From Candidatus Latescibacterota bacterium (GTDB lineage: Bacteria; Latescibacterota; UBA2968), in contig JAJEAX010000412.1 in the NCBI GenBank assembly GCA_022822565.1, positions 1 to 33,493 of the forward strand: a DNA stretch of 33,493 bases. The letters are read 5' to 3'. The stretch's first letter is position 1. Each line of letters begins with the position of its first letter. Positions 1 to 8,763 of this stretch are shown here, piece by piece. The position numbers and the translations under genes are program-made. Under the pieces are notes generated by a model, which was not told the DNA's origin, did not search any database, and was given only the letters and a program-made list of their open reading frames with translations.

Positions 1-1686
1 GTCAAAAGTCCTCAACGGATTGGGGATGACCTCTATCCCCTCTTTGCCATCTCCAACATGTGAAGCCAACAACACAGAACTCATAGAAATCACATCATCG
101 GGAAATGTCTGTACAAAAACCGTATCGCGGAACACGCCCACGGTTTTCTTTCCCACATCTCTAATTTCTAAAGACAACGCAAGTGAATCGGCGTCTTGTT
201 GATCTGCTGCCAAAACCAGATCGCGTTGCCCCAATAAATACCGCTCCTTTAATGAATCGGTCCAAACATCCCGAAATGCCTCTGGTTCCCACCTGACATT
301 TGTTACCTCTTGCCCGTTACTTCTGTGTACAAAAATACCTGCATCCAAATCGACTTGATAGGTCTCATAGAGCTTGAGATACTGCAACTGGCGCTTGGGA
401 ATACCCCATGATAGTGCCACTTTGACCTGTCCTTCTCTCGCCTTAAAAAATCCCACCTGTACGGGCAATCCGTATTTCTGATCTCCGTATGGATCGACAT
501 ACCGCTCGGGCAAATAAAAATTGGGCGACAGAACCTGACTTCTGCCCCATCCGCCCGGCACGAATGCCCAGCGCTCATCCTGCATCAATTCCAATTTCCA
601 ATGCACGGAATCATAAGAAAAAAAGGTCATTGAAAAATCTTCATAAGTCCAGATCTCCCGATGCGGAATAAGCGTTCTCACGCGATTGACATAGCGGCCA
701 TAGCGGATCCAGACTTTGCCCATATCCGTTTCCCAACCCGCAATCCCCTCATCGGGCAGACCAAATCTCAAATTTGCATAAGCAACCCGCCCGCGATGTG
801 CCAACTTTCTTTCGTTCACAGGCGTGAGAAATAAAGGATCGCGTTTTTGCCAAAAAAGTGCGTGTGCCTCATCCCCACCGCCCAACAATTCTATTGAAGT
901 CATTGCCGCCTGCCCAACAGAATCCATCTGTGCGTATGCGCGATCATAAGCTTTGCCTGCTGCCTCGTACTTTTCGGCCACATAATACCCCAATCCCAAA
1001 AACAAAAGACCGTCCCGATCCTGTGGCCATCGGTCTAAAAGTGCCCGTGCAATAACAATCAAATCCTCGTTATACCCACCCTCTATACTCAGCATACCCA
1101 ACCCGTAATACGCGCGCCTGCAATAGGGATCATGTGCAAGTGCATAGTGGTAGTAATCCGCGGCCTTTTGCACACTCTCCATTGCAAAAGAACGCATACT
1201 TCCACCTCCGTCAAAACGTCGTGCATCAACGTATTTTAACATATCCTGCAAATAATAATCGCCCACTTCACAGGCTGCTTCAACCTGTGTTGAATCTATG
1301 CTGAGCACCTTTTCAAAATATCGCCTGGCATTGTACCGAAAGCCCTTCTTGCGCTGCAGAGTCGCGTAAGACAGATGATAGTCTATATTCTCAGGATCCA
1401 ATACAATCGCGCGATAAATATATCGATCTGCACGCAACCTCGCCGCAGGCGTATTCTTTTCCATAAATAATGCACCCAATGCCGCACAGACATCAGCGCG
1501 ATCGCCATCCACCCTCAGCGCTTTTCGAAGCAAACCAATGCGGTAATCAAGCGGTTTCAACGTATCGCTCTGCGCGCGTGCCAGCAGCGAATCAACCGAA
1601 TTTGCATTTGCTGTCACACACGCCATCAATACAAAAACAAAAAGGACGCCCAAACAGGACGTCCTCATTTTCAGTACACGAGCCAT
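1..1686 (-). CDS. GWxTD domain protein, C-terminus cut by window edge
   Basis: The minus-strand frame is open from the ATG at 1686 to the window edge (562 codons), so the C-terminus is missing. The protein starts with a signal peptide: basic MARVLKMR, then a hydrophobic stretch ending LMAC, so it could be a lipoprotein (a poor lipobox because of the Met) or be cut after TANA. Residues about 35-250 are helical and TPR-like, with DPEN and DPY turns. A GWETDMGKVWIRYG motif at about residue 317 is the hallmark of the GWxTD domain, followed by W/F-rich beta sequence. GWxTD proteins are known mainly from Acidobacteria, Gemmatimonadota, Latescibacterota and relatives; their function is unknown. The ATG lies 2 nt after the stop of the upstream TPR gene and has no clear ribosome site, so translation is probably coupled. 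Periplasmic or outer-membrane location is inferred. Confidence 0.85.
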   Translation of the reverse strand, partial: MARVLKMRTSCLGVLFVFVLMACVTANANSVDSLLARAQSDTLKPLDYRIGLLRKALRVDGDRADVCAALGALFMEKNTPAARLRADRYIYRAIVLDPENIDYHLSYATLQRKKGFRYNARRYFEKVLSIDSTQVEAACEVGDYYLQDMLKYVDARRFDGGGSMRSFAMESVQKAADYYHYALAHDPYCRRAYYGLGMLSIEGGYNEDLIVIARALLDRWPQDRDGLLFLGLGYYVAEKYEAAGKAYDRAYAQMDSVGQAAMTSIELLGGGDEAHALFWQKRDPLFLTPVNERKLAHRGRVAYANLRFGLPDEGIAGWETDMGKVWIRYGRYVNRVRTLIPHREIWTYEDFSMTFFSYDSVHWKLELMQDERWAFVPGGWGRSQVLSPNFYLPERYVDPYGDQKYGLPVQVGFFKAREGQVKVALSWGIPKRQLQYLKLYETYQVDLDAGIFVHRSNGQEVTNVRWEPEAFRDVWTDSLKERYLLGQRDLVLAADQQDADSLALSLEIRDVGKKTVGVFRDTVFVQTFPDDVISMSSVLLASHVGDGKEGIEVIPNPLRTFD

Positions 1687-1688
1687 TT

Positions 1689-2003
1689 TCAAATATTTTG
1701 AGAGAGTTTGTGAGAAATAGCCATTTCCTCTTCGGCCTCGTCAATCATCCCTTTCTGCTGATACAAGCGCGACAGACTCGTATGGGCCAGTGCCTCATCG
1801 GGAACTATTTGCAAAGCGAGATTGACCTGTTCTATCGCCTCGTCAATCTTCCCCTGCCGATCCAGTGCCTGTGCCCATCCCAGATGCGCCATGTAAAACG
1901 AAGCATCATCGGCAACAGCCTTCTCAAATTCGACAATCGCGCCTTCCAGGTCTCCAGTTCCCAACTTACCCAATCCCGCCATGTAATACTCTTTGGCTGT
2001 CAT
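1689..2003 (-). CDS. Small TPR-repeat protein
   Basis: A 104-residue protein made almost entirely of about three tetratricopeptide repeats, with the typical pattern of small residues (GDLEGAIVEFEKAV, GKIDEAIEQVNLAL, GMIDEAEEEMAIS). No signal peptide or membrane segment is visible, so it is probably cytoplasmic, and TPRs normally mediate protein binding. It lies 2 nt upstream of the GWxTD gene, which also has TPR-like sequence, so the two are very likely co-transcribed and translationally coupled. A weak ribosome site (GGGAT) precedes the ATG. The partner is unknown. Confidence 0.85.
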   Translation of the reverse strand: MTAKEYYMAGLGKLGTGDLEGAIVEFEKAVADDASFYMAHLGWAQALDRQGKIDEAIEQVNLALQIVPDEALAHTSLSRLYQQKGMIDEAEEEMAISHKLSQNI

Positions 2004-2272
2004 AACAAATCCCGATTACGGATGCAATGGTGTACAACTGGCTGTTTCCCAAGCCAGTTCAACGGATTAAAGGATTTCGCGGATTGAAACATATGCAATC
2101 ATTAATTATATCAAAAAATCTCACGCACGGGAAACGATACATCGGGAGCAAACGCGCTGTCAATAACATCGCCCACACCTAAAATACAAAAAAAATCGCC
2201 ATCCATCAACCCAACAAAAAGAGGAGAGACGCACAGCACGCCTCTCCTTTTTTATCTGCGTCTATCTGCGGA
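2004..2272. other. Intergenic spacer with repeat-like sequence
   Basis: No gene is seen here. The spacer holds repeat-like words (GGATTAAAGGATTTCGCGG near 2063-2081), the terminator at 2216-2253, and a dispersed repeat copy that touches the stop codon of the gene to the right. The promoter of the TPR/GWxTD pair should also lie here, but no convincing -35/-10 pair stands out. Confidence 0.4.
2216..2253 (-). terminator. Rho-independent terminator of the peptidase/barrel gene
   Basis: GGAGAG (2223-2228) pairs with CTCTCC (2242-2247) around a 13-nt loop. Read on the minus strand the hairpin is followed by CTTTTTG, and on the plus strand by TTTTTT, so it could work both ways. It lies about 20 nt past the stop of the 2273-5542 gene. 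Confidence 0.65.
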
Positions 2273-2273
2273 T
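2254..2273. repeat. Dispersed ATCTGCGT-type repeat, copy 1
   Basis: ATCTGCGTCTATCTGCGGAT. Near-copies occur at 22955-22974, 30995-31014 (inverted) and inside 19765-19822. This copy ends exactly at the stop codon of the adjacent minus-strand gene. Confidence 0.7.
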
Positions 2274-5200
2274 TAAAACAATCCAGTGAAATCAATTGAA
2301 AAATACTGGTATGGATGATATGTTTGCGCGAGATCTGTAGGCCAGGCCAGATCGTATCGGAACAGGAAATAACCCAAATTCACCCGCACGCCAAACCCGT
2401 ATCCGGCAGCCATTTGGGGTTTTGGCAGTCCGTGTCTCGATCCGCTGCGAAAGTGCTGCGGGACATTGAGCTCAAACCCGCCATCTCTGGAGGTCCATCC
2501 GTCTCTCCAATCGGCGCGGTTAAATGCTCCTCCGATGTCGAAGAACAATTCACCCTGTACATTCTGGAAGAAAAACGGCAGAGGCCAACCCATGGCCAAT
2601 TGCCGGATGAGCGGGAACCGGAATGCGACATTGGCCAGCACATAAGAATCGCCCGCCATTTCGAGCAATCTCGCGCCGCGCAGGGGCCAAACATAAGAAG
2701 AGAAAAATACGCGACTCTGATCAACACTGGCAATGGTTGAAAATGTCGGATTGACCGGATTGTTCACACCGCCGAGGAAAAACATAGTGCTGTTGGGACC
2801 ATAACTCGTCCCACCCGACATCCGGATGGCAAAGGTATATTCGTTCAACAACCGCATATATTTACGATAATCCAGCGTAAATGTGGCAAATTTCATGCCC
2901 GTGCCGGAACCTTCAAAATTCAACCGATAGCGATGCCCATCTACCGCGCCAAACAAACTGTACAGCGCGCTATCGCCCACCAGAGCCACTTCGCCGATAG
3001 CCGCCCGACGACGGTCGATCAATTGGCTCGAAAACCGCCCAACGCCGCGAAAGCCCGGCTGATACAAATAATTGTTGATATCAGTAAACACCTCTTCGCG
3101 ATCAACAGATACAAAACGCGTACTGAGTTCCAAACGGGCAAACCGATTAAATGGCCGCTCGAGCATTCCCGAAAGCCCATAATATCGATCCGCAGTCAGA
3201 CGACCTGTATTATCAAAGAAGAAGAACCGCGTGTGAAAAAGCTGCGCACCGTAATTTGTACGATTCTTCAAATAGGCATAAGCAAGCAGAAAGTCGCTGT
3301 CTTTGAGCGAAAAATTCAAACTCGTCACCAGCGTGGCGCGGTGATCTCCCATCACATCACTCATAGACAATACGATAGAGCTACTCACGCCGTAGAACGT
3401 ATCAAATCCCGCCTGTGCACCAAACAGTTCAGGCTTGAATTTTAGCTTGTACTTCTTAACCTGAAATTCCTTTTCGCCCCAGTTTTTCACCCCTTGTTTG
3501 CCAGTATCGGCCATTTCTGGGCTGCCTGCGACCGGATGCGTGGTATCGATCTCAGCCGTACTATCTGCAGACGCGCTCTCTGCCGCTGCAAGCGCTTCCT
3601 GATCGGAAATCCACTGCGCCACTTTCTTCTCTGTCTTTTCTGCTGTCGAATCGATCGCGGTACTGTCGGCTTCTACTTTGGCAATCTTGCGGCTCGCATA
3701 CTTTTCCTTTTGCAACTCAACAAACATCTTTTCATCTTCACCGGCGAGGCGTTTGACAAATCGAGTACGCGGCAAATCCACCATTTCTTTTCGCTGCGCG
3801 AGTGGGTCGCGCATCACAAATATATCCAGAGCTCCCTTGTGAAAAGCATTGAACACGATCTTTTTGCCATCGGCCGACCAATCGAGATATTGCGCCCCCG
3901 ACAATAAATTCGTAATGGGATATATCTCCTGCGTACTGTCAACATTTGCAACATAAATATTGCCCACACCCGTACGGTCAGAAACAAAGGCAATGTGTTT
4001 GCTATCGGCACCCCACACGGGATGTGAATCTTCCGCGTCTTCAGACGCGACAACGCGGCGCATTTCAGAGCCATCTGTACGCAGTAAGAAAATATCGTAC
4101 TGACCAAAAGCAAAATCCTTCCCTCCGCTGAACTCCAAATGGGTATCGGGACGATCAGAACTCATGGCGATCCAGGTGCCGTCGGGCGACCAATCCAGAT
4201 GCCGCTCGTCATAGGGATCATTTGTAAGCCGCGTAAGCGACTCGTCGTTCAAATCGACCACATAGACATCGGACCAGCCATCTTTAATACCCGCGACGGC
4301 TATTTTTTTCCCATCTGGCGACCAGGTGGGTTCAAACAAGCCATCGAGGTCAAACTTAAAGCGCTTGCGAATCTGTTTATTTTTAACTTCGAGGATATAC
4401 AGGGTATTTTTATTATTCGATTTAGCGGCGAATGCAATGTGCCGACCATCCGGCGACCAGGTAAATCCGGGTCGCAAAACAAACATCGACTCAAAAGCAG
4501 ACGATTTTTGTCCCTCGACCAAACGCCCCAGATCTTTGCCATCAATAGCCGACATCAAATAAATATCAAATGTGCCATTCCGGTCGGTCAAATACGCGAC
4601 CTTGTCGCCTTGTGGAGATAACGCAGCAGATAAATTATACGCCGAACGCCTATCTTCGCGCTCTGTCAAATTTGTTGCCATCTCTTTGGGCGTATGGCGC
4701 AAATTGATCTCATTCCAGTATTGCCGCTTGAGCCACAATTGATATTTTTCCTCCAATTCCTTCATCCCAAATCCCAGAGATGCTTTGAGTGCTTTATCGG
4801 GACTCTTGGCCGTGCGGAAAGAAGAAATAAAGGACGCTACCTTATCCTTGCCGTATTCCTGTTCTATCATATAAAAAACTGAATTGCCACCGGGATAAGC
4901 AAAATAACTCAGAGACATCATTTCGATAGTCGGCACATATCCGGTAATGGTTGCATCGCGCATAAAATTGTCGTGCTCTTTGTGCCAGCCATATCGAGAC
5001 ACATACTCGGCAATCCCCTCGGCAATCCACAGCGGAGGCAATGTCGATGTCTGCGAAACCAGAGACCCCAACCAGCCGCCACCAGTCCACAACTCAATTG
5101 TAACAGCGTGAACGAGTTCGTGAAGAATGACGTGCTGCAAATCGCCATAAGACCCCGTAAAGGGAATCACCACGCGACCCTGTGCAAACTCGGTATATCC

Positions 5201-5542
5201 GCCCGTAAACTCAGACTGTTCCCCGCTGATAATATTCGATACCGAAAACCCATTGTGAGAATTGTAAATAACAATGGGATAGCGATCCTTCAGCGTATAT
5301 TTCAGCGTTTTCTCAATGTGTACCAGTGATCTTTCGGCTTCTTTGGCAACAAACTCGGCCAGCCCCAGAGAACCCTTGTCAAAATAAACCGTGAAGTGTT
5401 CACTGTCGATATAATGCCACGCATACTGGCTGTAATTGACCTTGTTTTTCCCAAAATATTCTTGCCCAAAAGCAGAGGTTGAAACCCCCAAAATGAGGAC
5501 GAATATTGCGTTTCGCGCGAAAAGACGATACCACCGAGCCAT
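2273..5542 (-). CDS. Zinc peptidase / TolB-like propeller / outer-membrane beta-barrel fusion
   Basis: A 1089-residue secreted protein. The ATG at 5542 is preceded by AAAGGAG and starts a clear signal peptide (cleavage near AFG-QE); a TTG start 23 codons earlier is less likely. Residues about 45-290 form a gluzincin-type peptidase domain with HELVH at 141-145 and WIAEGIAEY at 172-180, which supplies the third zinc ligand Glu175, so the site looks intact. Residues about 310-620 hold six TolB/PD40 blades (for example KVAYLTDRNGTFDIYLM). A charged Ala/Glu/Ser linker follows, and the last 370 residues are a beta-barrel like the bacterial surface antigen (BamA/Omp85) family, ending in Phe. The three parts are each known; related fusions occur in the FCB group. 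Likely role is outer-membrane-anchored surface or periplasmic proteolysis, but the substrate is unknown. It is monocistronic, with a terminator behind it. Confidence 0.9.
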   Translation of the reverse strand: MARWYRLFARNAIFVLILGVSTSAFGQEYFGKNKVNYSQYAWHYIDSEHFTVYFDKGSLGLAEFVAKEAERSLVHIEKTLKYTLKDRYPIVIYNSHNGFSVSNIISGEQSEFTGGYTEFAQGRVVIPFTGSYGDLQHVILHELVHAVTIELWTGGGWLGSLVSQTSTLPPLWIAEGIAEYVSRYGWHKEHDNFMRDATITGYVPTIEMMSLSYFAYPGGNSVFYMIEQEYGKDKVASFISSFRTAKSPDKALKASLGFGMKELEEKYQLWLKRQYWNEINLRHTPKEMATNLTEREDRRSAYNLSAALSPQGDKVAYLTDRNGTFDIYLMSAIDGKDLGRLVEGQKSSAFESMFVLRPGFTWSPDGRHIAFAAKSNNKNTLYILEVKNKQIRKRFKFDLDGLFEPTWSPDGKKIAVAGIKDGWSDVYVVDLNDESLTRLTNDPYDERHLDWSPDGTWIAMSSDRPDTHLEFSGGKDFAFGQYDIFLLRTDGSEMRRVVASEDAEDSHPVWGADSKHIAFVSDRTGVGNIYVANVDSTQEIYPITNLLSGAQYLDWSADGKKIVFNAFHKGALDIFVMRDPLAQRKEMVDLPRTRFVKRLAGEDEKMFVELQKEKYASRKIAKVEADSTAIDSTAEKTEKKVAQWISDQEALAAAESASADSTAEIDTTHPVAGSPEMADTGKQGVKNWGEKEFQVKKYKLKFKPELFGAQAGFDTFYGVSSSIVLSMSDVMGDHRATLVTSLNFSLKDSDFLLAYAYLKNRTNYGAQLFHTRFFFFDNTGRLTADRYYGLSGMLERPFNRFARLELSTRFVSVDREEVFTDINNYLYQPGFRGVGRFSSQLIDRRRAAIGEVALVGDSALYSLFGAVDGHRYRLNFEGSGTGMKFATFTLDYRKYMRLLNEYTFAIRMSGGTSYGPNSTMFFLGGVNNPVNPTFSTIASVDQSRVFFSSYVWPLRGARLLEMAGDSYVLANVAFRFPLIRQLAMGWPLPFFFQNVQGELFFDIGGAFNRADWRDGWTSRDGGFELNVPQHFRSGSRHGLPKPQMAAGYGFGVRVNLGYFLFRYDLAWPTDLAQTYHPYQYFSIDFTGLF

Positions 5543-5889
5543 GTTTAGCTCCTTTGCGACGTAATCAACTGTGAGAAATATCCTTGTGCGACAACATTGA
5601 CATATTCTCAAAGCTCACTGTATGTTGGAATTTACTGCTTTCTTTTTAAATGCGTAAAGAAAAAGAAAGTTGCATATCTCTAAAAATTTATAACTTGTAG
5701 CATTAAACAACCATCTGAGACACTTCGTTCCCATGAAAATTGTAATAAATTGTAACAGGTTAAAAAAAACGCACACCTCTTTGCCAAATTAACTGCAAGC
5801 GGACTTTTTCGCGCTTGACGCCACAAGGCCGCACGGCTTATGTTTAGCTAGATCCCGTATTTTATTTCTTATAACAAGGAGTTTAATTC
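5543..5889. other. AT-rich divergent intergenic region
   Basis: A 347-nt region between divergent genes with no open reading frame of note. It holds several A/T runs and TTGTAATAAATTGTAACAGG near 5740-5760, and the forward promoter described separately. The promoter of the minus-strand peptidase gene must lie here as well, but no clear hexamer pair is visible. Confidence 0.5.
5815..5843 (+). promoter_or_regulatory. Possible sigma70-type promoter of the 59-residue gene
   Basis: TTGACG (5815-5820), a 17-nt spacer and TTATGT (5838-5843) lie about 45 nt ahead of the ATG at 5890. The -35 is good and the -10 is weak. Confidence 0.4.
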
Positions 5890-6069
5890 ATGGCAAAACC
5901 AACCCGCCTGTATCAACAAGCACTTGAAGCAGCAAATGGAGAACTTCAAGACATCGACGCACAAATCGATCAGTTGCGCGTGCAGATTGACCGCCTTGAG
6001 CGCAAAAAAGCCGCTGTCGAATCCATCTGCCAGGCCATTGGACAATGGGTTGAAACCCAGGCATCTTAA
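5890..6069 (+). CDS. 59-residue coiled-coil protein
   Basis: A short gene with a strong ribosome site (AAGGAG at 5876-5881, 8 nt ahead of the ATG). The product runs MAKPTRLYQQALEAANGE and continues as one amphipathic helix of about 45 residues with heptads of Ile/Leu (DIDAQIDQLRVQIDRLERKK), then QAIGQWVETQAS. No signal or membrane segment. It resembles other tiny bacterial coiled-coil proteins, but I do not recognise a family. Its own promoter, its good ribosome site and the precise fit of its stop against the convergent neighbour (they share TTAA at 6066-6069) argue that it is real. Confidence 0.75.
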   Translation: MAKPTRLYQQALEAANGELQDIDAQIDQLRVQIDRLERKKAAVESICQAIGQWVETQAS

Positions 6070-6902
6070 ACAAAATAGGGATTGTGCGCCAGTTCCTGTA
6101 CTACAGACGTAATCGGACCGTGACCGGGGAAAATAGTCGTTTCCTCCGGCAAAGAGAGTACTTTTGCACGCACAGCCTGAATTTGCCCTCGGTAGGCATC
6201 ACCCCTCGCCCCTCCCAGGGAACCCGCAAATAGCGCATCGCCCGAAAAAAACACGGGCGCAGTATAATAACCAATGCCACCATCCGTATGTCCAGGCAGA
6301 CTCACCGTATCAATACCGAGTTCGCCAATCGCTGTTTGCCAGCCCTCATCCACCCGTTCAGCCACCCGCTGGCTGCGCCCTCCCATCAACCCAAAATCGC
6401 GCTCGCAACCACATACCTGCGCCTGTGTCGCATCGGCAACTGCTTCGAGTGCTCCAACGTGGTCGCCGTGCCCGTGTGTGAGCAAAATGTGCGTCACCTG
6501 CACACCGGCTATCGCATCCAAAACCAACTGCGCTTGCCCACCGGGATCAATCACGGCTCCTTTGCCCGATGTCTTGCATATTAGCACATAACAATTCACC
6601 GTCATGCCCGCATCGAGAATCAATCGAACAACCCGCATATTCTCATCTTCAAACGCCGCATTGCCCCGCGTCGGCACCCATCCACGCGCCACCTCCACCA
6701 ATTTTTCGCCATCGAGATGAAGAGCGTCTGCAAGTCGGCAAATGGTCTGATCGTCAGGCGTCAGATCGTACGATTCTATTTGCCCGATTTCTCGAACACT
6801 AAGCCCCACCTGACGAGCCAACTCCGATTCCGAAATCCCCTGCCCCCGACGCGCTTTTCCCACAATATCACCAAAAAAATCTTCCAATGTGCGATAAGCC
6901 AT
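6066..6902 (-). CDS. XRE-type HTH fused to metallo-beta-lactamase-fold hydrolase
   Basis: A 278-residue protein in two parts. Residues about 10-75 are an XRE/Cro-type helix-turn-helix (ELARQVGLSVREIGQIESYD, then LADALHLDGEKLVEVA). Residues about 88-278 are a glyoxalase II-like metallo-beta-lactamase domain with HGHGDH at 143-148, PGHTDGG, FSGDALF and FPGHGP, so all metal-ligand motifs are present. Such hydrolases usually cut thioesters or related esters; the substrate here is unknown. The HTH suggests it senses the same metabolite or binds its own promoter. GGAGA precedes the ATG. A nested dyad lies 31-60 nt upstream. rpiA is divergent, and the stop overlaps the convergent small gene. Confidence 0.9.
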   Translation of the reverse strand: MAYRTLEDFFGDIVGKARRGQGISESELARQVGLSVREIGQIESYDLTPDDQTICRLADALHLDGEKLVEVARGWVPTRGNAAFEDENMRVVRLILDAGMTVNCYVLICKTSGKGAVIDPGGQAQLVLDAIAGVQVTHILLTHGHGDHVGALEAVADATQAQVCGCERDFGLMGGRSQRVAERVDEGWQTAIGELGIDTVSLPGHTDGGIGYYTAPVFFSGDALFAGSLGGARGDAYRGQIQAVRAKVLSLPEETTIFPGHGPITSVVQELAHNPYFV

Positions 6903-6932
6903 ATTTTTCTCCGAATTTAATCATATTCAACT

Positions 6933-6962
6933 TTGTCATGTCTATTTGATAGAGTATGACAA
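6933..6962. promoter_or_regulatory. Nested inverted repeat, candidate operator
   Basis: TTGTCAT (6933-6939) pairs with ATGACAA (6956-6962), and inside it TCTAT (6941-6945) pairs with ATAGA (6949-6953) around TTG. The dyad sits between the divergent HTH-hydrolase gene and rpiA, a natural site for binding by the HTH protein. That binding is inferred. Confidence 0.5.
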
Positions 6963-7076
6963 TTTCCAAAAAAAATAAATAGAAAAATACCGTGCCTGTC
7001 TGGGTCAAAATCATTGCCAAATTATTATATTGCGTTTATCTTTTCGCTTGTTTTTACCTTTCGAAATGGGAGAGCC

Positions 7077-7757
7077 ATGACAATTAACTCAAAACAATTA
7101 TCAGGAGAACGGGCTGCCGAATATGTCGAAGATGGCATGGTCGTCGGTCTGGGCACGGGATCAACGGCTTTTTTTGCAATCCAAAAACTCGGCCAGCGCA
7201 TCGCAGAAGGACTCGATATATGCGGCATACCCACCTCAGAGCAATCGCGCGTTCAGGCGAAATCTGAAAATATTCCACTCATCGACTTCGGCAAAGTTAC
7301 CCGCATTGACCTGACCATTGACGGCGCAGATGAATTTGACCCGGACTTTAACCTCATAAAAGGTGGCGGCGGCGCGCTTTTGCGAGAAAAAATCGTCGCG
7401 TCACTATCCGACAGGGAAATCATCGTCGCCGACGAATCCAAAACAGTGGCGCACCTGGGAGCTTTTCCCCTGCCCGTTGAGGTCATCCCATTTGGCTGGC
7501 AAGCCATACAACGCCTGCTCGCAGACCTCGGCTGTCAACCCACACTTCGCAACGCGCAGGACAATACGCCTTTTGTCACAGACAACGGCAATTACATTAT
7601 CGATTGCGACTTTGGGCGCATTGACAACCCGCCCGCGCTCGAAGCAAAAATCAATGCCTTGTGCGGCGTCGTCGAATGCGGCCTTTTTATAGGACTGACA
7701 GACCGTATCATCATCGGCAAAACAGATGGCACAATCGAAGAACGAACGCTTGAGTAA
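7077..7757 (+). CDS. rpiA: Ribose-5-phosphate isomerase A
   Basis: A 226-residue enzyme that interconverts ribose 5-phosphate and ribulose 5-phosphate in the pentose phosphate pathway (cytoplasm). It has the family motifs in order: GLGTGSTA (24-31), the phosphate-binding loop; DGADEFD (82-88), holding the catalytic acids; KGGGGALLREK (95-105), with Lys95 and the general base Glu104; and VADESKTVAHLG. Length matches the family (about 220). The start at 7077 follows GGGAG and is in the right place; an upstream in-frame ATG at 7014 would add a hydrophobic stretch without a ribosome site. The sucD-like gene begins 18 nt after the stop, so the two are probably one operon. Confidence 0.95.
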   Translation: MTINSKQLSGERAAEYVEDGMVVGLGTGSTAFFAIQKLGQRIAEGLDICGIPTSEQSRVQAKSENIPLIDFGKVTRIDLTIDGADEFDPDFNLIKGGGGALLREKIVASLSDREIIVADESKTVAHLGAFPLPVEVIPFGWQAIQRLLADLGCQPTLRNAQDNTPFVTDNGNYIIDCDFGRIDNPPALEAKINALCGVVECGLFIGLTDRIIIGKTDGTIEERTLE

Positions 7758-7775
7758 ACGAACATTGGAGATATT

Positions 7776-8663
7776 ATGAGCATCCTCATTGACAACAACA
7801 CCCGCGTGATCGTCCAGAGCTTTTCCAGCAGCAGAGCAATGGGCGGCGAAGCGCGATTTCATCTGGAACAAATGGTAGATTACGGCACGCGTGTCGTCGG
7901 CGTGGTCAACGCGGGCAAAGGCGGCGAGAGCGTTGATGGCATACCCGTTTTTGACACTGTATCCGATGCCGTAGAACAAACAGGAGCCACGGCATCGGCC
8001 AATTTTGTTCCCGCGCCCTTTGCAGCCGACACCATCATGGAAGCAGCCGATGCAGACTTACCTCTGGTCGTTTGCATCTCCGAGAATATCCCTGTGCTCG
8101 ACATGCTAAAAGCCAAACACTATCTGGCAGATAAAAACACGCGCTTGATCGGCCCCAATTGTCCGGGCCTGATTTCTCCTGGCAAGTGCAAAATCGGCAT
8201 TATGCCCGGCGCGATTCATCGCGAAGGTCGCATTGGTGTCATTTCGCGCAGCGGCACGCTCACCTATGAAGCGGTCTCGCAACTCACCGATAGTGGCTTT
8301 GGCCAATCGTCGTGTGTGGGTATTGGTGGCGATCCCATCATCGGCACAACCTTTACAGATTGCCTCGCGCTCTTCAAGGACGACCCCGACACAGATGCCG
8401 TCATCATGATCGGAGAAATTGGCGGCACCGCCGAAGAAGAAGCCGCCGCTTACGTCAAAGCGCACTTTGGCAAACCCGTGATCAGTTTTATCGCGGGCCA
8501 AACAGCACCGCCGGGCCGGCGCATGGGACATGCAGGCGCAATTATCTCTGGCGGCCAGGGCACCGCCGCCGACAAAATGGCCGCGCTTCGAGATGCGGGC
8601 ATTCACGTATGCGAAAGCCCCGCCGAAATGGGCGCAACAATGAAACGCGCCCTATCGGGTTAA
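7776..8663 (+). CDS. Succinyl-CoA ligase alpha subunit-like protein, divergent and unpaired
   Basis: A 295-residue relative of SucD, which forms succinyl-CoA or succinate plus ATP/GTP with a beta subunit. The phospho-histidine motif is intact (RMGHAGAI, His252), as are [10 protein letters not shown] and [16 protein letters not shown]. The N-terminal CoA-binding loop is not: the usual GxTGxxG segment reads [15 protein letters not shown], with an insertion, and VTPGKGG reads VNAGKGG. No sucC lies next to it. It may be a true SucD of a divergent lineage or a subunit for another acyl-CoA. The ribosome site TTGGAG precedes the ATG. Probably co-transcribed with rpiA. Confidence 0.85.
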   Translation: MSILIDNNTRVIVQSFSSSRAMGGEARFHLEQMVDYGTRVVGVVNAGKGGESVDGIPVFDTVSDAVEQTGATASANFVPAPFAADTIMEAADADLPLVVCISENIPVLDMLKAKHYLADKNTRLIGPNCPGLISPGKCKIGIMPGAIHREGRIGVISRSGTLTYEAVSQLTDSGFGQSSCVGIGGDPIIGTTFTDCLALFKDDPDTDAVIMIGEIGGTAEEEAAAYVKAHFGKPVISFIAGQTAPPGRRMGHAGAIISGGQGTAADKMAALRDAGIHVCESPAEMGATMKRALSG

Positions 8664-8763
8664 ATCAGGTATAGATGTAAGGATAGAATCTTGAAAAGCC
8701 CAAAATCCTGAACACGCGCAGTACAACGTCAGTCATCCTGACCCTGAACGTGGAGAAAAGAAA

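Noticed and set aside
1470-2087. Plus-strand reading frame of about 205 codons
   Set aside because: It is the shadow of the GWxTD and TPR genes, lacks a ribosome site and has no family-like sequence.
2315-3445. Plus-strand frames over the barrel gene
   Set aside because: They are antisense to a clear long gene and have no recognisable domain.
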